Below are positions 45,440 to 55,130 of a stretch of DNA of 64,000 nucleotides, piece after piece (within the stretch, counting starts at the first letter, position 1; each line of letters begins with the position of its first letter). The position numbers and the translations under genes are program-made. The DNA is from Thermococcus sp. (lineage in GTDB: Archaea > Methanobacteriota_B > Thermococci > Thermococcales > Thermococcaceae): assembly GCA_027075325.1 (NCBI GenBank), contig JALTBN010000051.1:1558-65557 (forward strand), read 5' to 3'. Below the pieces are notes generated by a model. The model searched no databases, was not told the origin of the DNA, and saw only the letters and a list, made by a program, of their open reading frames with translations.

Positions 45440-46600
45440 TCATCCATCAAGGATGTTTAGGACATCCAGTCTCTCGCAAACTGCTCTCTTTCCTAGGAGT
45501 TCCGCCACGGAGGGGCTGGTTCTCCCATCATCCCCTGATATCAGTTCCTTTATGTAGAGCCCTCCGTCAGTTACCAGGCGGAGCTCGAAGTGCCTCCCAT
45601 CAACCCACCTGGCCTCAGCCTCGTGAACCCTCCTGATGCGGACTTTATCTGCCCTCGACCGCTCCACCCTGTGGGGAGTTCTCTGGTGAATTTCCGTACC
45701 GCTGAGGTTTTTCGCCACGTTCTTGGCCTCCTCAGCGGTTACCCCCTCTTCAACATAGACGAGGGCCAGGTATTCCTTTCTGTGGGGGGTGGAGAGCAGC
45801 TTGCTGGCCTCTTCGGACGTAGTGAACCTCAGGTCAAGGACGGCCACCTTACCGCTTCTGTTTATTGCCCTCGCAACCTCTTCAAGGTCAATCCTTCTCT
45901 TCTTGGGCCGCTTTACCTCGACCACAAAGGGTCTGCCGTTCCCTAGCATCCTGACATCGGCGTCTTCCCTTCCGGCCCCCTTAAACACGCATTTCCCCCC
46001 AAACGCCCTGGAGAACTCGCGGCAGATTATCGAGGCCACGCTCTCCTTGAACCCGCGCAGGGGGGTCTGGGGAATATCCCTCACAAGCTTCCGGTACCGC
46101 CCGTAGATTTGGATGGAGGAAATTTGAAGCTCGATCTTCATGGAGTATGGCTCGACTATGAACAGTAAGTCAGGTTTCAGGGACGGTTCTTTACCCGTGG
46201 CCTTGGCAAACGCTTTCCCAAGCTCCCTGTTGAACTCGCGGTTAATGGGCTCGCCTGTTTCTATGCCCAACCTCTCCCACAGCTCCTTCTCCCTTGTGAT
46301 AACTTCCTCGGGAAACCGGGACCCCACGAGAAACGTTTCGAACTCAATTCCCTCCGCTCTTGACTTCATCGCTTCGACTAGTTCCGGGATTCTGTCGAAG
46401 ACGTTGCCGCAAAGTTCGCAGTGCTCTGGCTCTTCAATGGGTTCCTCCCCCCTCGATGACCGCTCCATGTTGACGACAAAACGTACTGCCCGGCCCCTCT
46501 CCTCGTTGGACCCCCTACCAAGCTTTGCGAAAAGCCTCCCAAGGCAGTGGTTGCAAAGTTTTGCTGTTTTAAGTGCCTCCTCCCCTTTCTCAGCTATCAT
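45440..46600 (-). CDS. pus10: tRNA pseudouridine synthase Pus10
   Basis: This 386-residue archaeal synthase forms pseudouridine 54 and 55 in tRNA. An N-terminal zinc-binding region (CNHCLGRLF and CELCG) lies in a THUMP-like domain. The catalytic domain has GAGREDADVRMLG with the nucleophilic aspartate, and RRVHEAEARW and DGGLYIKELISGDDGRT complete the fold. The ATG at 46600 follows GGGGTGGAACG. It is divergent from the zinc-ribbon regulator through a shared AT-rich promoter (TAAACTTTAAACC). Confidence 0.94.
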   Translation of the reverse strand: MIAEKGEEALKTAKLCNHCLGRLFAKLGRGSNEERGRAVRFVVNMERSSRGEEPIEEPEHCELCGNVFDRIPELVEAMKSRAEGIEFETFLVGSRFPEEVITREKELWERLGIETGEPINREFNRELGKAFAKATGKEPSLKPDLLFIVEPYSMKIELQISSIQIYGRYRKLVRDIPQTPLRGFKESVASIICREFSRAFGGKCVFKGAGREDADVRMLGNGRPFVVEVKRPKKRRIDLEEVARAINRSGKVAVLDLRFTTSEEASKLLSTPHRKEYLALVYVEEGVTAEEAKNVAKNLSGTEIHQRTPHRVERSRADKVRIRRVHEAEARWVDGRHFELRLVTDGGLYIKELISGDDGRTSPSVAELLGKRAVCERLDVLNILDG

Positions 46601-46650
46601 CGTTCCACCCCTTCCGTAAACTTTAAACCCTTCCCTTCTACCTTCCGGTG

Positions 46651-46944
46651 ATGACGAGGAGAGAACGGATAATAAGCCTTTTGGAGGAGAGGGACTACTC
46701 GCCAAGCGAGCTGGCCAGGGCCCTCGACCTTAGGGGAAAGGGCGCAGTTAAGACCGTACTGGAAGACCTCAGAGTCATCCAGCACGTGGTGAAGAGGGAG
46801 GGAAAGGTTCTCCTGATAAAGCCGGCCGAGTGCAGGAACTGCGGCTTCGTCTTTAAGCCTGAGATAAAAGTCCCCTCCAGGTGTCCCCGTTGCAAATCGG
46901 AGTGGATAGAAGAACCGAGGTTTAAGATAGAAAGCAAACTCTAA
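46651..46944 (+). CDS. Transcriptional regulator with HTH and zinc ribbon
   Basis: This 97-residue protein has an N-terminal winged-helix portion (ERIISLLEERDYSPSELARALDLRGKGAVKTVLEDL) followed by a C-terminal zinc ribbon with two CxxC pairs (CRNCGF and CPRCKSEW). The family resembles predicted archaeal regulators of the COG3357 type, but the target is unknown. The TATA element near 46619-46628 gives an essentially leaderless transcript. It is divergent from pus10; its stop touches that of the convergent PRC-barrel gene. Confidence 0.82.
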   Translation: MTRRERIISLLEERDYSPSELARALDLRGKGAVKTVLEDLRVIQHVVKREGKVLLIKPAECRNCGFVFKPEIKVPSRCPRCKSEWIEEPRFKIESKL

Positions 46945-47151
46945 TCACTCTTTTGCCTTGACGAGGATTATGTCCCCGATGGATACCACGCGCTCGTAAG
47001 GGATTCCAACCTTCTCCCCTGGAAGGGCGAGTGCTATGACCTTCCCGCGGCCCGTGTCAATGTCGATCAGGATTTCATCCACGTAACCAACGTAGTTGCC
47101 CTTAGTGTTGTAAATCTGCTTCCCGTAAATTCTTGAAAGCCTCATGACCAT
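46945..47151 (-). CDS. PRC-barrel domain protein
   Basis: This 68-residue single PRC-barrel domain shows LSRIYGKQIYNTKGNYVGYV, VDEILIDIDTGRGKVIALAL and GIPYERVVSIGDIILV. PRC barrels occur in RimM and, in archaea, in short proteins linked to cell division (CdpB-type) or RNA metabolism. The specific role here is not established. GGTGGTTAAA precedes ATG 47151. The convergent neighbour's stop codon adjoins its own. Confidence 0.85.
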   Translation of the reverse strand: MVMRLSRIYGKQIYNTKGNYVGYVDEILIDIDTGRGKVIALALPGEKVGIPYERVVSIGDIILVKAKE

Positions 47152-47185
47152 TTTAACCACCAGGATTCTCTATGCGTTCTCCTAT

Positions 47186-47692
47186 TTAAGGTTTAAGGTG
47201 CGAGCGCGTCACGAGCAGCACCGCCGCCATCATGAGCGAGCCTATTGCCCCGATGACGCCGATGAAGATTGCCCCAAGGGCCATTCCGATTTCGTCGAGA
47301 AAGCCAGCCGCCCCCGTTATGGCCATCCCAGTCAAGACCCCGCCGAAGTAAGCCAGTCCCGATAGGAGCACGTCAGTTATTCCAGAGGGTTTTTCCAGGT
47401 ACAAGGGGGAGATGGAGAGTGCTATGACGGAGAATAACATGCCCCTTGATGCCCATACCCCGGAGAGCGCCAGCGCCAGGAGAATAGCCCCCAGTCCCCC
47501 GACGTATGCCGTTGAGGAGCACCCGAACTCCCATCTGATTCTCGCGAACAGCAGGCCCCCGGTGATGGCGCCGATGAGGTAGACCCACCATGTGCTGGAG
47601 ATGGAAGCGTAATCTGGCATCAGCGTTACGACCGCTATAAGGGCTGCAAAGACTCCAATGCCCATCCCAGCAGGGATGTTTTTGAGGTTCAC
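47186..47692 (-). CDS. Membrane protein of unknown function
   Basis: This 168-residue protein has about five helices, rich in Gly/Ala/Leu ([52 protein letters not shown]). It is not recognised. Its ATG overlaps the ribK stop by 4 bases, so it is the last gene of the translin-nfi-ribK run. No signal for a substrate is visible. Confidence 0.7.
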   Translation of the reverse strand: MNLKNIPAGMGIGVFAALIAVVTLMPDYASISSTWWVYLIGAITGGLLFARIRWEFGCSSTAYVGGLGAILLALALSGVWASRGMLFSVIALSISPLYLEKPSGITDVLLSGLAYFGGVLTGMAITGAAGFLDEIGMALGAIFIGVIGAIGSLMMAAVLLVTRSHLKP

Positions 47693-48336
47693 CTCTCTCC
47701 CTCCTCCACCACGTAGAGTTTCAGCCGGTCGCCGTCGTTCAGCCCCAGGGTTTCCCTCAGGTTAACAGGTGCTATTATTTCGGCTATCTTTGGGGGGTGG
47801 ACGGTCCTGGAGGGGACGACTATCGCGCCCCTAATCCCCCTTATTTTAATCGGGTATGCCTTAACGTCTCCGAAGCTTCTGCCTTCCTTCACGAAGCCGG
47901 GGATTAAAGTGGGTCTGACCGTGCAGAGGGCATCGAATATTGTCCTTGGAAATATCACGCGAAGGTTGAGGGTGCCAGGGTACGGGTCGAAACCAAGGTA
48001 CTCGCGTATTCTCTCCCTGTACTGCTCTATGTAATACGCTCCCTCCCCCAGGCCAGAGATAACCTCTCCAACTACGACACCGTTATACAGGGCCTTCCCA
48101 AGTTCTGAATACAGGTTTTCAAGGTATCCCATGGCTTTTTCAGTGAGCTCAACGTACGTTCTCCTTCCGAGAACTTTCCTCTCAAGTAATCCCTCCTCCA
48201 CTAAGGAATCCATTGAGCGGAGGGCAGTCTGGGGGGACACACCGAGTTTTCTGGCAATTTTCCTGACAGTTATGGGCTTTCTCTCACCTATTGCGCCTAA
48301 TCTGGCAAGTTCAAGGAGCAGGAGAGTCTTATCCAT
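47689..48336 (-). CDS. ribK: CTP-dependent riboflavin kinase with N-terminal HTH
   Basis: This 215-residue protein has a winged helix at the N-terminus ([24 protein letters not shown]) and an archaeal RibK domain ([46 protein letters not shown]). The kinase makes FMN using CTP. The HTH suggests it also regulates its own or riboflavin genes. The ATG at 48336 follows GGGTGCCGGAT. It overlaps the endonuclease V gene by 8 bases. Confidence 0.9.
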   Translation of the reverse strand: MDKTLLLLELARLGAIGERKPITVRKIARKLGVSPQTALRSMDSLVEEGLLERKVLGRRTYVELTEKAMGYLENLYSELGKALYNGVVVGEVISGLGEGAYYIEQYRERIREYLGFDPYPGTLNLRVIFPRTIFDALCTVRPTLIPGFVKEGRSFGDVKAYPIKIRGIRGAIVVPSRTVHPPKIAEIIAPVNLRETLGLNDGDRLKLYVVEEGER

Positions 48337-48913
48337 ATCCGGCACCCTTTGAGAGTTTATCTGCGATCCTGAGCGGTAGGGGATAACCATTCCTGTTTAA
48401 AGCGTTAACTATCTCGACCGCGGAGGACAGGTCGATCAAGTGCCCAACGCTCACGTAGGCCCTGCCGGCCTTTACCCATGAGCCCCCCGGCGCACCCCTC
48501 AAAGGCCTCTTGGCAACCCCAATCGTTGGAATTCCGAGGACGAGTCCGATATGGGATGCCAGCCCGTAACCCCTCGGATGTGCCCTCCCGTGCCCCTCAA
48601 CAAGCAGGACGTCCGGTCTCTCCTGCCCAACGGCAACCAGAATGGGTCTCGTCTCCCTAAGGAAGAAGAAGGTTGAAACGTACGGAAAGCTGACCTCAAC
48701 CCCCACCACGCGCTGCTTCAGGAGCACGCAGTCCGGGAAGGAGCAGAGGACAAAGGCGGCCCTTGCCTTATCACCCCTGTATGCCACATCAACCGCCCCA
48801 ACTGTTCCAACTCTGGATATATCGAGCGGTTTCTCAACAACTCTCTCGGCGAGCTTTTTCTGAACTCTGGCTATTTTCTCAAGGTTTTTAAGGAGTTCAC
48901 CGGTTCTTTCCAT
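48329..48913 (-). CDS. nfi: Endonuclease V
   Basis: This 194-residue enzyme nicks DNA (and in some organisms RNA) near deoxyinosine produced by adenine deamination, important at high temperature. Motifs are [10 protein letters not shown] (catalytic Asp), the wedge region [12 protein letters not shown], and [18 protein letters not shown] with further catalytic acids and His. The ATG at 48913 follows GGCGGTGGGAA. It overlaps the upstream translin gene by 17 bases and ribK by 8, a tightly packed operon. Confidence 0.93.
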   Translation of the reverse strand: MERTGELLKNLEKIARVQKKLAERVVEKPLDISRVGTVGAVDVAYRGDKARAAFVLCSFPDCVLLKQRVVGVEVSFPYVSTFFFLRETRPILVAVGQERPDVLLVEGHGRAHPRGYGLASHIGLVLGIPTIGVAKRPLRGAPGGSWVKAGRAYVSVGHLIDLSSAVEIVNALNRNGYPLPLRIADKLSKGAGYG

Positions 48914-49526
48914 TTCCCACCGCCGCTTCAAGCTTTTCCTCAAGTCTTTTATTCAGTTTTGCCCTCGTGAGATCTTCGAGTGTTCTCTCAAGGATGTGCC
49001 TCGCCTGATCCTGCTTCGTCCGCACGTTGACGAGTCCTTTGGGATACTCAAACGCCATCAGTTCCCCATAGAGCTCTTCCATGAAGTGGTAGACCCCTTC
49101 AGCTTCCTCGACTTTTCCTCCAAGGAGCATGAGAAGAAACCTTCTTCTAAGCTCGCCGATGAAGTCACCGAACCCGAGGAGGTAATCCGCCTCTGGAATT
49201 CCCAGTCCCCAGGGATCCGGGAGCCCCCGCCCCTCAATGTAAGCAAGGAGAAGGCTAGCCTCGGCGAACTCCTGGTTGGCCGTCTGGACGTAACCGGAGT
49301 AGTAGAGCATCGGATAGTTCTCCAGTTTTTCCTTTAGTTTCCTCACGAGCTCTCCGGCCTTGCTAAGTCTGTCCTCCGCATCTTGGAGATCCCCCCGATG
49401 GGATGCTTTGACCGCGTCCCCGCTCAGCCGCACTATCTCCCGTGTAATCCGGAGTGCCTCCTCCCGTACACTATCGGCCTCGTCGAGATAAGCCCTGATT
49501 TTTCCCATTGTCTCCCTGAGCTTCAT
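48897..49526 (-). CDS. Translin-family protein
   Basis: This 209-residue, all-helical protein matches the archaeal translin/COG2178 group: EEALRITREIVRLSGDAVKASHRG, YYSGYVQTANQEFAEASLL, GFGDFIGELRRRFLLMLL and VYHFMEELYGELMAFEYP. Translin proteins form ring octamers that bind or cleave RNA and ssDNA. The acidic residues (E-x-x-E and D) for the trax-like nuclease site appear partly present, but I cannot tell whether it is active. The ATG at 49526 follows GGTGGTGTT. It is the first gene of the operon with nfi and ribK. Confidence 0.83.
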   Translation of the reverse strand: MKLRETMGKIRAYLDEADSVREEALRITREIVRLSGDAVKASHRGDLQDAEDRLSKAGELVRKLKEKLENYPMLYYSGYVQTANQEFAEASLLLAYIEGRGLPDPWGLGIPEADYLLGFGDFIGELRRRFLLMLLGGKVEEAEGVYHFMEELYGELMAFEYPKGLVNVRTKQDQARHILERTLEDLTRAKLNKRLEEKLEAAVGNGKNR

Positions 49527-49614
49527 AACACCACCATTCAACTTTGGTAAAAGACCTTAAAAGAGAACCCGGTACCGTTTTATAGTGTTCATCATAGACT
49601 TCAGGGGGATGGAC

Positions 49615-50928
49615 ATGGAGGATAGGAAGATAGACCTTTTCATGAAGAAGAACAGCCTCAACGTGGGAGATTTGGTTCGTGTGGCCGAAGCGGACGGTTC
49701 CACGTACGAGGGAAGGGTAATGCCGCCCTACGAGCTTTCTCCGGGTGAGACGCTCACGATTAAGCTCGACAACGGCTACAACATCGGCATTCTGATAGAC
49801 GCGATAGAGAGCATCGAGGTCATTGAAAAAGCCAGAGAAGTACCAAAGATGGAATTCCAGGAAGTTCTGCCGAGGAAGGACGGTCTTCCGAGCGTAACAA
49901 TCCTCGGAACGGGAGGAACGATAGCGAGCAGGATAGACTACAAGACTGGAGCGGTTCACCCGGCTTTCACGGCTGAGGAGCTCGCCAAGGCGGTTCCGGA
50001 GATATTCGAGATGGCCAACGTGACGCCGAAGCTCATCATGAACATCCTCAGCGAGGACATGAAGCCTGAATACTGGAAAAGGATAGCCCACGAGGTGGCA
50101 AAAGCCCTGAACTCCGGGGAGGACGGTGTTGTCATCGCCCACGGAACCGACACACTGGGGTACACGGCCGCAGCCCTCAGCTTCATGCTCAGAAACCTTA
50201 CCAAGCCGGTCGTTCTGGTTGGAGCGCAGAGGAGCTCAGACAGACCGAGCAGTGATTCAGCTATGAACCTCACCTGCGCCGTAAAAATGACCACCAGCGA
50301 CGTTGCCGAGGTAATGGTGGTGATGCACGGCGAGACGAGCGACACCTACTGTTTAGCGCACCGCGGGACAAAGGTAAGGAAGATGCACACGAGCAGGAGA
50401 GACGCCTTCAGGAGCATAAACGACATCCCGATAGCCAAAATCTGGAAGGACAAAATAGAGTACCTCAGGGACGACTACATGAGGAGGAGTGAAGGTGATG
50501 TAGAAGTCGACGACAGGATGGAGGAGAAGGTCGCAATCCTCAAGGTCTATCCCGGAGTGAGCGGTGAGATACTCGACTTTCTGATCGATAGGGGTTACAG
50601 GGGCGTTGTTATAGAGGGAACGGGTCTCGGCCACGTTCCACAGGATTTCATACCGCACGTGGAGCGGGCAGTCCAGGAAGGAGTTACCGTATGCGTAACA
50701 AGCCAGTGCCTCTACGGCAGGGTAAACCTTAACGTCTACTCCAACGGCAGGAAGCTCCTCAAGGCCGGGGCGATTCCCTGTGAGGACATGCTTCCTGAGA
50801 CTGCTTACGTTAAGCTGATGTGGGTTCTCGGCCACACCAGTGATCTCGATGAGGCAAGGAAGATGATGCTGGCCAACTACGCCGGCGAGATAACGCCCTA
50901 CACGAGGTTTGACACCTTCCTGAGGTGA
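49615..50928 (+). CDS. gatD: Glu-tRNA(Gln) amidotransferase subunit D
   Basis: This 437-residue asparaginase-like subunit releases ammonia from glutamine for GatE. It has an N-terminal extension of about 85 residues (SLNVGDLVRVAEADGSTYEGRV), which distinguishes it from L-asparaginase, then TGGTIASRIDY and AHGTDTLGYT with catalytic threonines. It makes Gln-tRNA(Gln) by transamidation, used because archaea lack direct charging in most lineages. The ATG at 49615 follows GGGGGATGGAC. Downstream, a toxin-antitoxin pair separates it from gatE. Confidence 0.95.
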   Translation: MEDRKIDLFMKKNSLNVGDLVRVAEADGSTYEGRVMPPYELSPGETLTIKLDNGYNIGILIDAIESIEVIEKAREVPKMEFQEVLPRKDGLPSVTILGTGGTIASRIDYKTGAVHPAFTAEELAKAVPEIFEMANVTPKLIMNILSEDMKPEYWKRIAHEVAKALNSGEDGVVIAHGTDTLGYTAAALSFMLRNLTKPVVLVGAQRSSDRPSSDSAMNLTCAVKMTTSDVAEVMVVMHGETSDTYCLAHRGTKVRKMHTSRRDAFRSINDIPIAKIWKDKIEYLRDDYMRRSEGDVEVDDRMEEKVAILKVYPGVSGEILDFLIDRGYRGVVIEGTGLGHVPQDFIPHVERAVQEGVTVCVTSQCLYGRVNLNVYSNGRKLLKAGAIPCEDMLPETAYVKLMWVLGHTSDLDEARKMMLANYAGEITPYTRFDTFLR

Positions 50929-50933
50929 TTGAG

Positions 50934-51146
50934 GTGGGCATCAAGGCGGTTTATAAAAACGGCGTCTTCAGACCTTTAGAAAACGTTAAACTACCCGAGG
51001 GAACAGAGGTTGAGGTAGTCGTAGCAAACCCTGTAGAGATTGTAAAAAAATACGCGGGAGCCCTCAGAGAGCTCAGGGAAGTTCAAGAGGTTGATTGGGA
51101 GGAGGCCTACCATGAGTACGTTCTCAAGAGAGCCAGTGATGGTTGA
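50934..51146 (+). CDS. AF2212/DUF104-family antitoxin
   Basis: This 70-residue protein has IKAVYKNGVFRPLENVKLPEGTEVEVVV, the AF2212-like beta hairpin fold of archaeal antitoxins paired with PIN toxins. The C-terminal helix ([17 protein letters not shown]) probably wraps the toxin. The start is GTG 50934 behind GAGGTGATT, which overlaps the gatD stop. It overlaps the PIN gene by 35 bases. It likely neutralises the toxin and autoregulates, by analogy with VapB. Confidence 0.85.
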   Translation: MGIKAVYKNGVFRPLENVKLPEGTEVEVVVANPVEIVKKYAGALRELREVQEVDWEEAYHEYVLKRASDG

Positions 51147-51585
51147 CTCAAACGTCTGGATAGACTACTTGCTCGGCGAAGAGCGTGGAACCAAGCTAAT
51201 GGAACGCCTGGTTAGTGAGTATCACCTTGCAATAACCCCCACGATATACGGTGAGGTCGTCTTCCAGTTGCTCGCAAGAAACTACACAAAGCTCAGGGGA
51301 AGCCACAAGTTCTACGCCCTGAGAAAAGAGCTTGCCGAGAATCCAGAGCTATACAAACCAGTGGATACCTTTGACGAACTCTTGGATTCGCTCCTGGCGT
51401 CAAACGCACTGACTTTCCTTGATGAAACTTGGGAACTCATGCGCCTCTCCCGCGAAATGCGGGTTAAGTTTGGTCTCTTACCAAACGACTCTTTGATTGT
51501 CTCTTCCTGTGAATATTACGGGATAAGAAAGATTGCGACATTTGACGATGACTTTTTGAGAACCCCACTGGAGGTGTTAAGATGA
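51112..51585 (+). CDS. VapC-like PIN-domain ribonuclease toxin
   Basis: This 157-residue PIN nuclease has four conserved acids in place: [10 protein letters not shown] (Asp), [10 protein letters not shown] (Glu), [12 protein letters not shown] (Asp) and TFDDDF (Asp). VapC toxins cut tRNA or rRNA. The ATG at 51112 follows GGAGGCC and overlaps the antitoxin gene by 35 bases. Its stop overlaps the gatE start (ATGA), placing a toxin within an essential translation operon. Confidence 0.88.
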   Translation: MSTFSREPVMVDSNVWIDYLLGEERGTKLMERLVSEYHLAITPTIYGEVVFQLLARNYTKLRGSHKFYALRKELAENPELYKPVDTFDELLDSLLASNALTFLDETWELMRLSREMRVKFGLLPNDSLIVSSCEYYGIRKIATFDDDFLRTPLEVLR

Positions 51586-53468
51586 CCGAAAAGTTCGACT
51601 ACGAAAAGCTCGGCCTCAAGGTCGGCCTTGAGATTCACAGACAGCTCGACACCAAAAAGCTGTTCTCACCCGTCCCGAGTGAGCTGACCGAGAGGGTTGA
51701 CTTCACCTTTGAGCGACGCCTAAGGCCGACGATGAGCGAGATGGGCGAAATAGATCCAGCCGCTCTGGAGGAGTTCAAGAAGGGGAAGAAGTACGTCTAC
51801 GAGGGCAACTACGGGCTGACGGATCTGGTTTACATGGACGAGGAACCGCCTAGGGGGCCCGACAGGGAGGCTTTGGAAGTTTCGCTCCAGATAGCCTACC
51901 TCCTCAACGCCAAACCGGTCGATGAGGTTCACTTCATGCGTAAAATCGTCATAGACGGCTCTAACGTTTCCGGTTTCCAGAGAACGGCCATAATAGCGAT
52001 GAACGGAAAGGTTGAAACACCCTGGGGAAGCGTGGGCATTCCAACGATATGCCTTGAGGAGGATGCCTGCAGGATAGTTGAGAGGAAGGAGAAGGAAGTA
52101 ATCTACCGCCTCGACCGCCTGGGCATTCCCCTGGTGGAGATAAGCACCACCCCGGACATACACCACCCGGAGCAGGCGAAAGTTGTTGCAAAGTACATAG
52201 GCGATGCCTTAAGGGCAACTAAAAAGGTCAAGCGCGGGCTGGGGACCATAAGGCAGGACCTAAACGTCTCCATTAATGGCGGTGCAAGGATAGAGATAAA
52301 GGGGGTCCAGGAGCTGGACATGATTCCCCTCATAATCGAGAGGGAAGTTGAGAGACAGGTAAACCTCCTCAAGATCCGCGACGAGCTGAGGGGGAGAGGC
52401 ATTAAGCCCGAGGATATAAGGGAAGAGTTCCACGACGTTACCGAGGTTTTCCAGAACACCGGCTCCAAGATAGTGGCGAAAGCCATAAAGAGTGGGGGAA
52501 AGGTTCTCGCCGTCAAGCTTCCGGGCTTTAGAGGTCTCATAGGCAGGGAGATACAGCCCGGCAGGAGACTCGGAACGGAGATGGCGGACAGGGCCAAAAA
52601 GTACGTCAGGGGAATCTTTCACATTGACGAATTACCGAACTATGGAATTAAAGAAAAAGAGGTTAATGCAATCATTGAAAAGCTCGGCCTCGGTGAGAGG
52701 GATGCCTTCGTCCTCGTTGCAGCCGAGGAAGAAACCGCCAAGAAAGCTTTAGCCGAGGTCGTCAAGCGCGCTAAGGAAGCCATCGAGGGCGTGCCAGAGG
52801 AGACGAGGAGGGCCTTACCGGACGGCAACACCCAGTACATGCGCCCGCTCCCTGGCAAGGCGAGGATGTATCCTGAGACGGACATTCCCACCATCTTCCT
52901 GCCAGAGGAGTACAAGGAGAGGATAAAGGCGAACCTTCCTGAGCTTCCCCAAGAGAGGGTTGAACGCTTTGTTAAGGAGTACAGGATCGACAGGAGCTTA
53001 GCGGAGACCCTCGTCAACGACGAGCGCGACGAGCTCTTCGAGGAGCTGGTAAAGAAGGGGGTTAAGCCATCTCTGGCCGCTTCAATTCTGGTGGTCGTCC
53101 TCAAGGGCCTCAAGAAGGAGGTTCCGATAGAGAAGGTCACGGAGGAGCACATCGGGGAGGCTTTTGACCTGTACCTTGAGGGCAAGATTGCCAAAGAGGC
53201 CTTCGAGGAGATATTCAAGGAGCTCGCCCTGCACCCGGAGAAAACCGCGAAGCAGGTTGCAGAGGAGAAGGGACTAACTCTTCTCAGCGAAGAGGAAGTC
53301 GAGGAAATCATCGAAGAGGTCATCAAAGCCAACATTGACGTCATAAAGGCCAAGGGCATGGGAGCGATGGGCATAATAATGGGAAGGGCAATGGCCAAAC
53401 TTAGGGGAAGGGCCGACGGGAAGCTCGTCAGCTCTCTCGTCAGGAAGAAGATCCAGGAGCTGAGCTAA
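51582..53468 (+). CDS. gatE: Glu-tRNA(Gln) amidotransferase subunit E
   Basis: This 628-residue subunit phosphorylates and amidates Glu-tRNA(Gln), taking ammonia from Gat[21 protein letters not shown] at the start and the GatB/E catalytic core ([34 protein letters not shown]) are present. It has an aspartyl-tRNA synthetase-like insertion, and the C-terminal helical tail ([16 protein letters not shown]) is of YqeY type. It overlaps the PIN toxin stop by 4 bases. Normally it would follow gatD directly. Confidence 0.95.
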   Translation: MTEKFDYEKLGLKVGLEIHRQLDTKKLFSPVPSELTERVDFTFERRLRPTMSEMGEIDPAALEEFKKGKKYVYEGNYGLTDLVYMDEEPPRGPDREALEVSLQIAYLLNAKPVDEVHFMRKIVIDGSNVSGFQRTAIIAMNGKVETPWGSVGIPTICLEEDACRIVERKEKEVIYRLDRLGIPLVEISTTPDIHHPEQAKVVAKYIGDALRATKKVKRGLGTIRQDLNVSINGGARIEIKGVQELDMIPLIIEREVERQVNLLKIRDELRGRGIKPEDIREEFHDVTEVFQNTGSKIVAKAIKSGGKVLAVKLPGFRGLIGREIQPGRRLGTEMADRAKKYVRGIFHIDELPNYGIKEKEVNAIIEKLGLGERDAFVLVAAEEETAKKALAEVVKRAKEAIEGVPEETRRALPDGNTQYMRPLPGKARMYPETDIPTIFLPEEYKERIKANLPELPQERVERFVKEYRIDRSLAETLVNDERDELFEELVKKGVKPSLAASILVVVLKGLKKEVPIEKVTEEHIGEAFDLYLEGKIAKEAFEEIFKELALHPEKTAKQVAEEKGLTLLSEEEVEEIIEEVIKANIDVIKAKGMGAMGIIMGRAMAKLRGRADGKLVSSLVRKKIQELS

Positions 53469-53499
53469 GCTTTTTATCCCTTTTCTCCAAATTCCTCCC

Positions 53500-54003
53500 A
53501 TGAGGTACAGGTATCGAGTGCTCTACTACACCTACCCTCGGGATTCGGAAGCCCTCTCCGGGCTTAAGAGGAGACTCAGGAACTACACTCTTCTCCTGAG
53601 CCCGGACACAACTTCCCTCCACGATGCCCTCCTAATGACTGCAATGAGGAGTGGAGAGGTGGTCATCGCGCGATCTGGGGAGACGTTTTTCATAGCTCCC
53701 CTTCAGGACGTTCCTCCCGGCTGGACTTCCGGCGAGGAGTTTCTGGTTGGAAAGGAGAAAGGCCTTGAAAAGGTCGCCGGGGAAATCGCGGGCAGAGAAA
53801 AGGGCAGGATGGCCTTGAAGGGCGCCCTGATAGTTGGCCTCATACTCCTGCTCTCATACTTCGGCTACCGGTTCCACGCCCTTGAAGCCCTGAACAACCT
53901 TCTCCTCCTCATCGGGCTCGTCCTGAGCCTTCTTGGAGGCCTTTTGAGGGGTTATAAGAGGAGGAAGGTCAGAGCATCGGCTCCTCGTCACCGATCGGAG
54001 TGA
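53500..54003 (+). CDS. Membrane protein of unknown function
   Basis: This 167-residue protein has a soluble N-terminal domain (about 100 residues, mixed strand/helix: RVLYYTYPRDSEALSGLK, GEVVIARSGETFFIAP) and two adjacent transmembrane helices (GALIVGLILLLSYFGY; LNNLLLLIGLVLSLLGGLL). The basic tail (RGYKRRKVRASAPRHR) is cytosolic by the positive-inside rule. No family is recognised. The TATA element is at 53469-53478; the ATG at 53500 is probably leaderless. Confidence 0.65.
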   Translation: MRYRYRVLYYTYPRDSEALSGLKRRLRNYTLLLSPDTTSLHDALLMTAMRSGEVVIARSGETFFIAPLQDVPPGWTSGEEFLVGKEKGLEKVAGEIAGREKGRMALKGALIVGLILLLSYFGYRFHALEALNNLLLLIGLVLSLLGGLLRGYKRRKVRASAPRHRSE

Positions 54004-54071
54004 GGGAAAAACTCATCATTCCCCGGTGGTTTGGGGTTAGGCTTTTAAAAATCTCTTCCTACCCGTGAAAG

Positions 54072-55118
54072 ATGCTGGTCGAAATCCTCCTCTCCCTCAT
54101 CCTGCTCTGGGACGGCTACTTCTTCCTCCGCTACCTTCTGAGCCTCAGAAAGGCCTATCCCATGCAGGAGTGGAGGCCTAAGATCAGCGTTCTCATTCCG
54201 GCGTACAACGAGGAGGAGAACATAGAGGATGCCGTTAAAGCCGCCCTCTCCCAGGACTACCCCGATCTCGAGGTGATAGTTATCGACGATGGGAGCGAGG
54301 ACGGGACGTACGAGAGGGCCTTATCGGTTAGGGACGAAAGGCTTAAGGTCATAAAAGCCAAACACGGCGGCAAGGCGAGGGCCCTCAACCTGTGCCTTGA
54401 GGCTTCCTCCGGTGAGATAGTTGTGACGACCGACGCCGACGGCTTTCTGGAGGAGAAGGCCGTCTCCGAGCTTGTGAGGAGGTTCTACTCCGGGGATGTT
54501 GTGGCAGTCGGTGGACAGGTTCGGGTTGCGGGAAGGAGGTTTCTTGAGCTCGCCCAAGACGTTGAGCATTTGAGGATAGCAATGTTCAGGCGGGCCAAGG
54601 AGCTTGAAAACCTCAGCCTCGCCCCGGGACCGGTTTCTGCCTTCAGGAGGGAGGCCCTTCTGGAGGTAGGCGGCTTCGTCGAGGATCCGGTTGAAGACTA
54701 CGCGACGACCATAGCCCTCAAAGGGCTCGGCAGGGTCGTCTACTCGCCCTTGGCCAGGGTGTGGGTCAAGATGCCCCTGACGCTCTCGTCCCTCTGGAGA
54801 CAGCGCAAAAGGTGGTTCCTGGGAGATCTGCCCAAGCTCGGTGCGGGGCCGCTGAAGGACAGGTTCTTCCTTGCTGTTAGCGACGTTATAGCGCTCTCCG
54901 ATGTCGTCTTTCCTCCAATGGCCATTGCGCTTGAAAGATGGGGGCTTTTGGTTCTCTTTGTCCTGTTTGAAATGCTGACGATGGCCGTGGCCGTCAGAAA
55001 CGAAGGGGGTTCAAAACTGGAGATCCTTCTGTTTCCGGTTCTCCTGTGGTTCTGGGCGGCCTTTTACCTGTGCCTCCACGTTTACGGCTATCTGAGGCTG
55101 TTCGTCTTGAAGAAATAG
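54072..55118 (+). CDS. Membrane glycosyltransferase, family 2
   Basis: This 348-residue processive-type GT2 enzyme has an N-terminal membrane helix (ILLSLILLWDGYFFLRYLL). The catalytic domain has VLIPAYNEEENI, VIDDGSEDGTY, the metal-binding TTDADG, a catalytic DPVEDYATT and the QRKRW motif, followed by two or three C-terminal helices. Members transfer sugars onto lipids or polysaccharides at the cytosolic face; the sugar is unknown. The TATA box GGCTTTTAAAAATC (about 54040) precedes it. It is convergent with the HIT-family gene. Confidence 0.9.
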   Translation: MLVEILLSLILLWDGYFFLRYLLSLRKAYPMQEWRPKISVLIPAYNEEENIEDAVKAALSQDYPDLEVIVIDDGSEDGTYERALSVRDERLKVIKAKHGGKARALNLCLEASSGEIVVTTDADGFLEEKAVSELVRRFYSGDVVAVGGQVRVAGRRFLELAQDVEHLRIAMFRRAKELENLSLAPGPVSAFRREALLEVGGFVEDPVEDYATTIALKGLGRVVYSPLARVWVKMPLTLSSLWRQRKRWFLGDLPKLGAGPLKDRFFLAVSDVIALSDVVFPPMAIALERWGLLVLFVLFEMLTMAVAVRNEGGSKLEILLFPVLLWFWAAFYLCLHVYGYLRLFVLKK

Positions 55119-55130
55119 AGAAAAGCTGGA

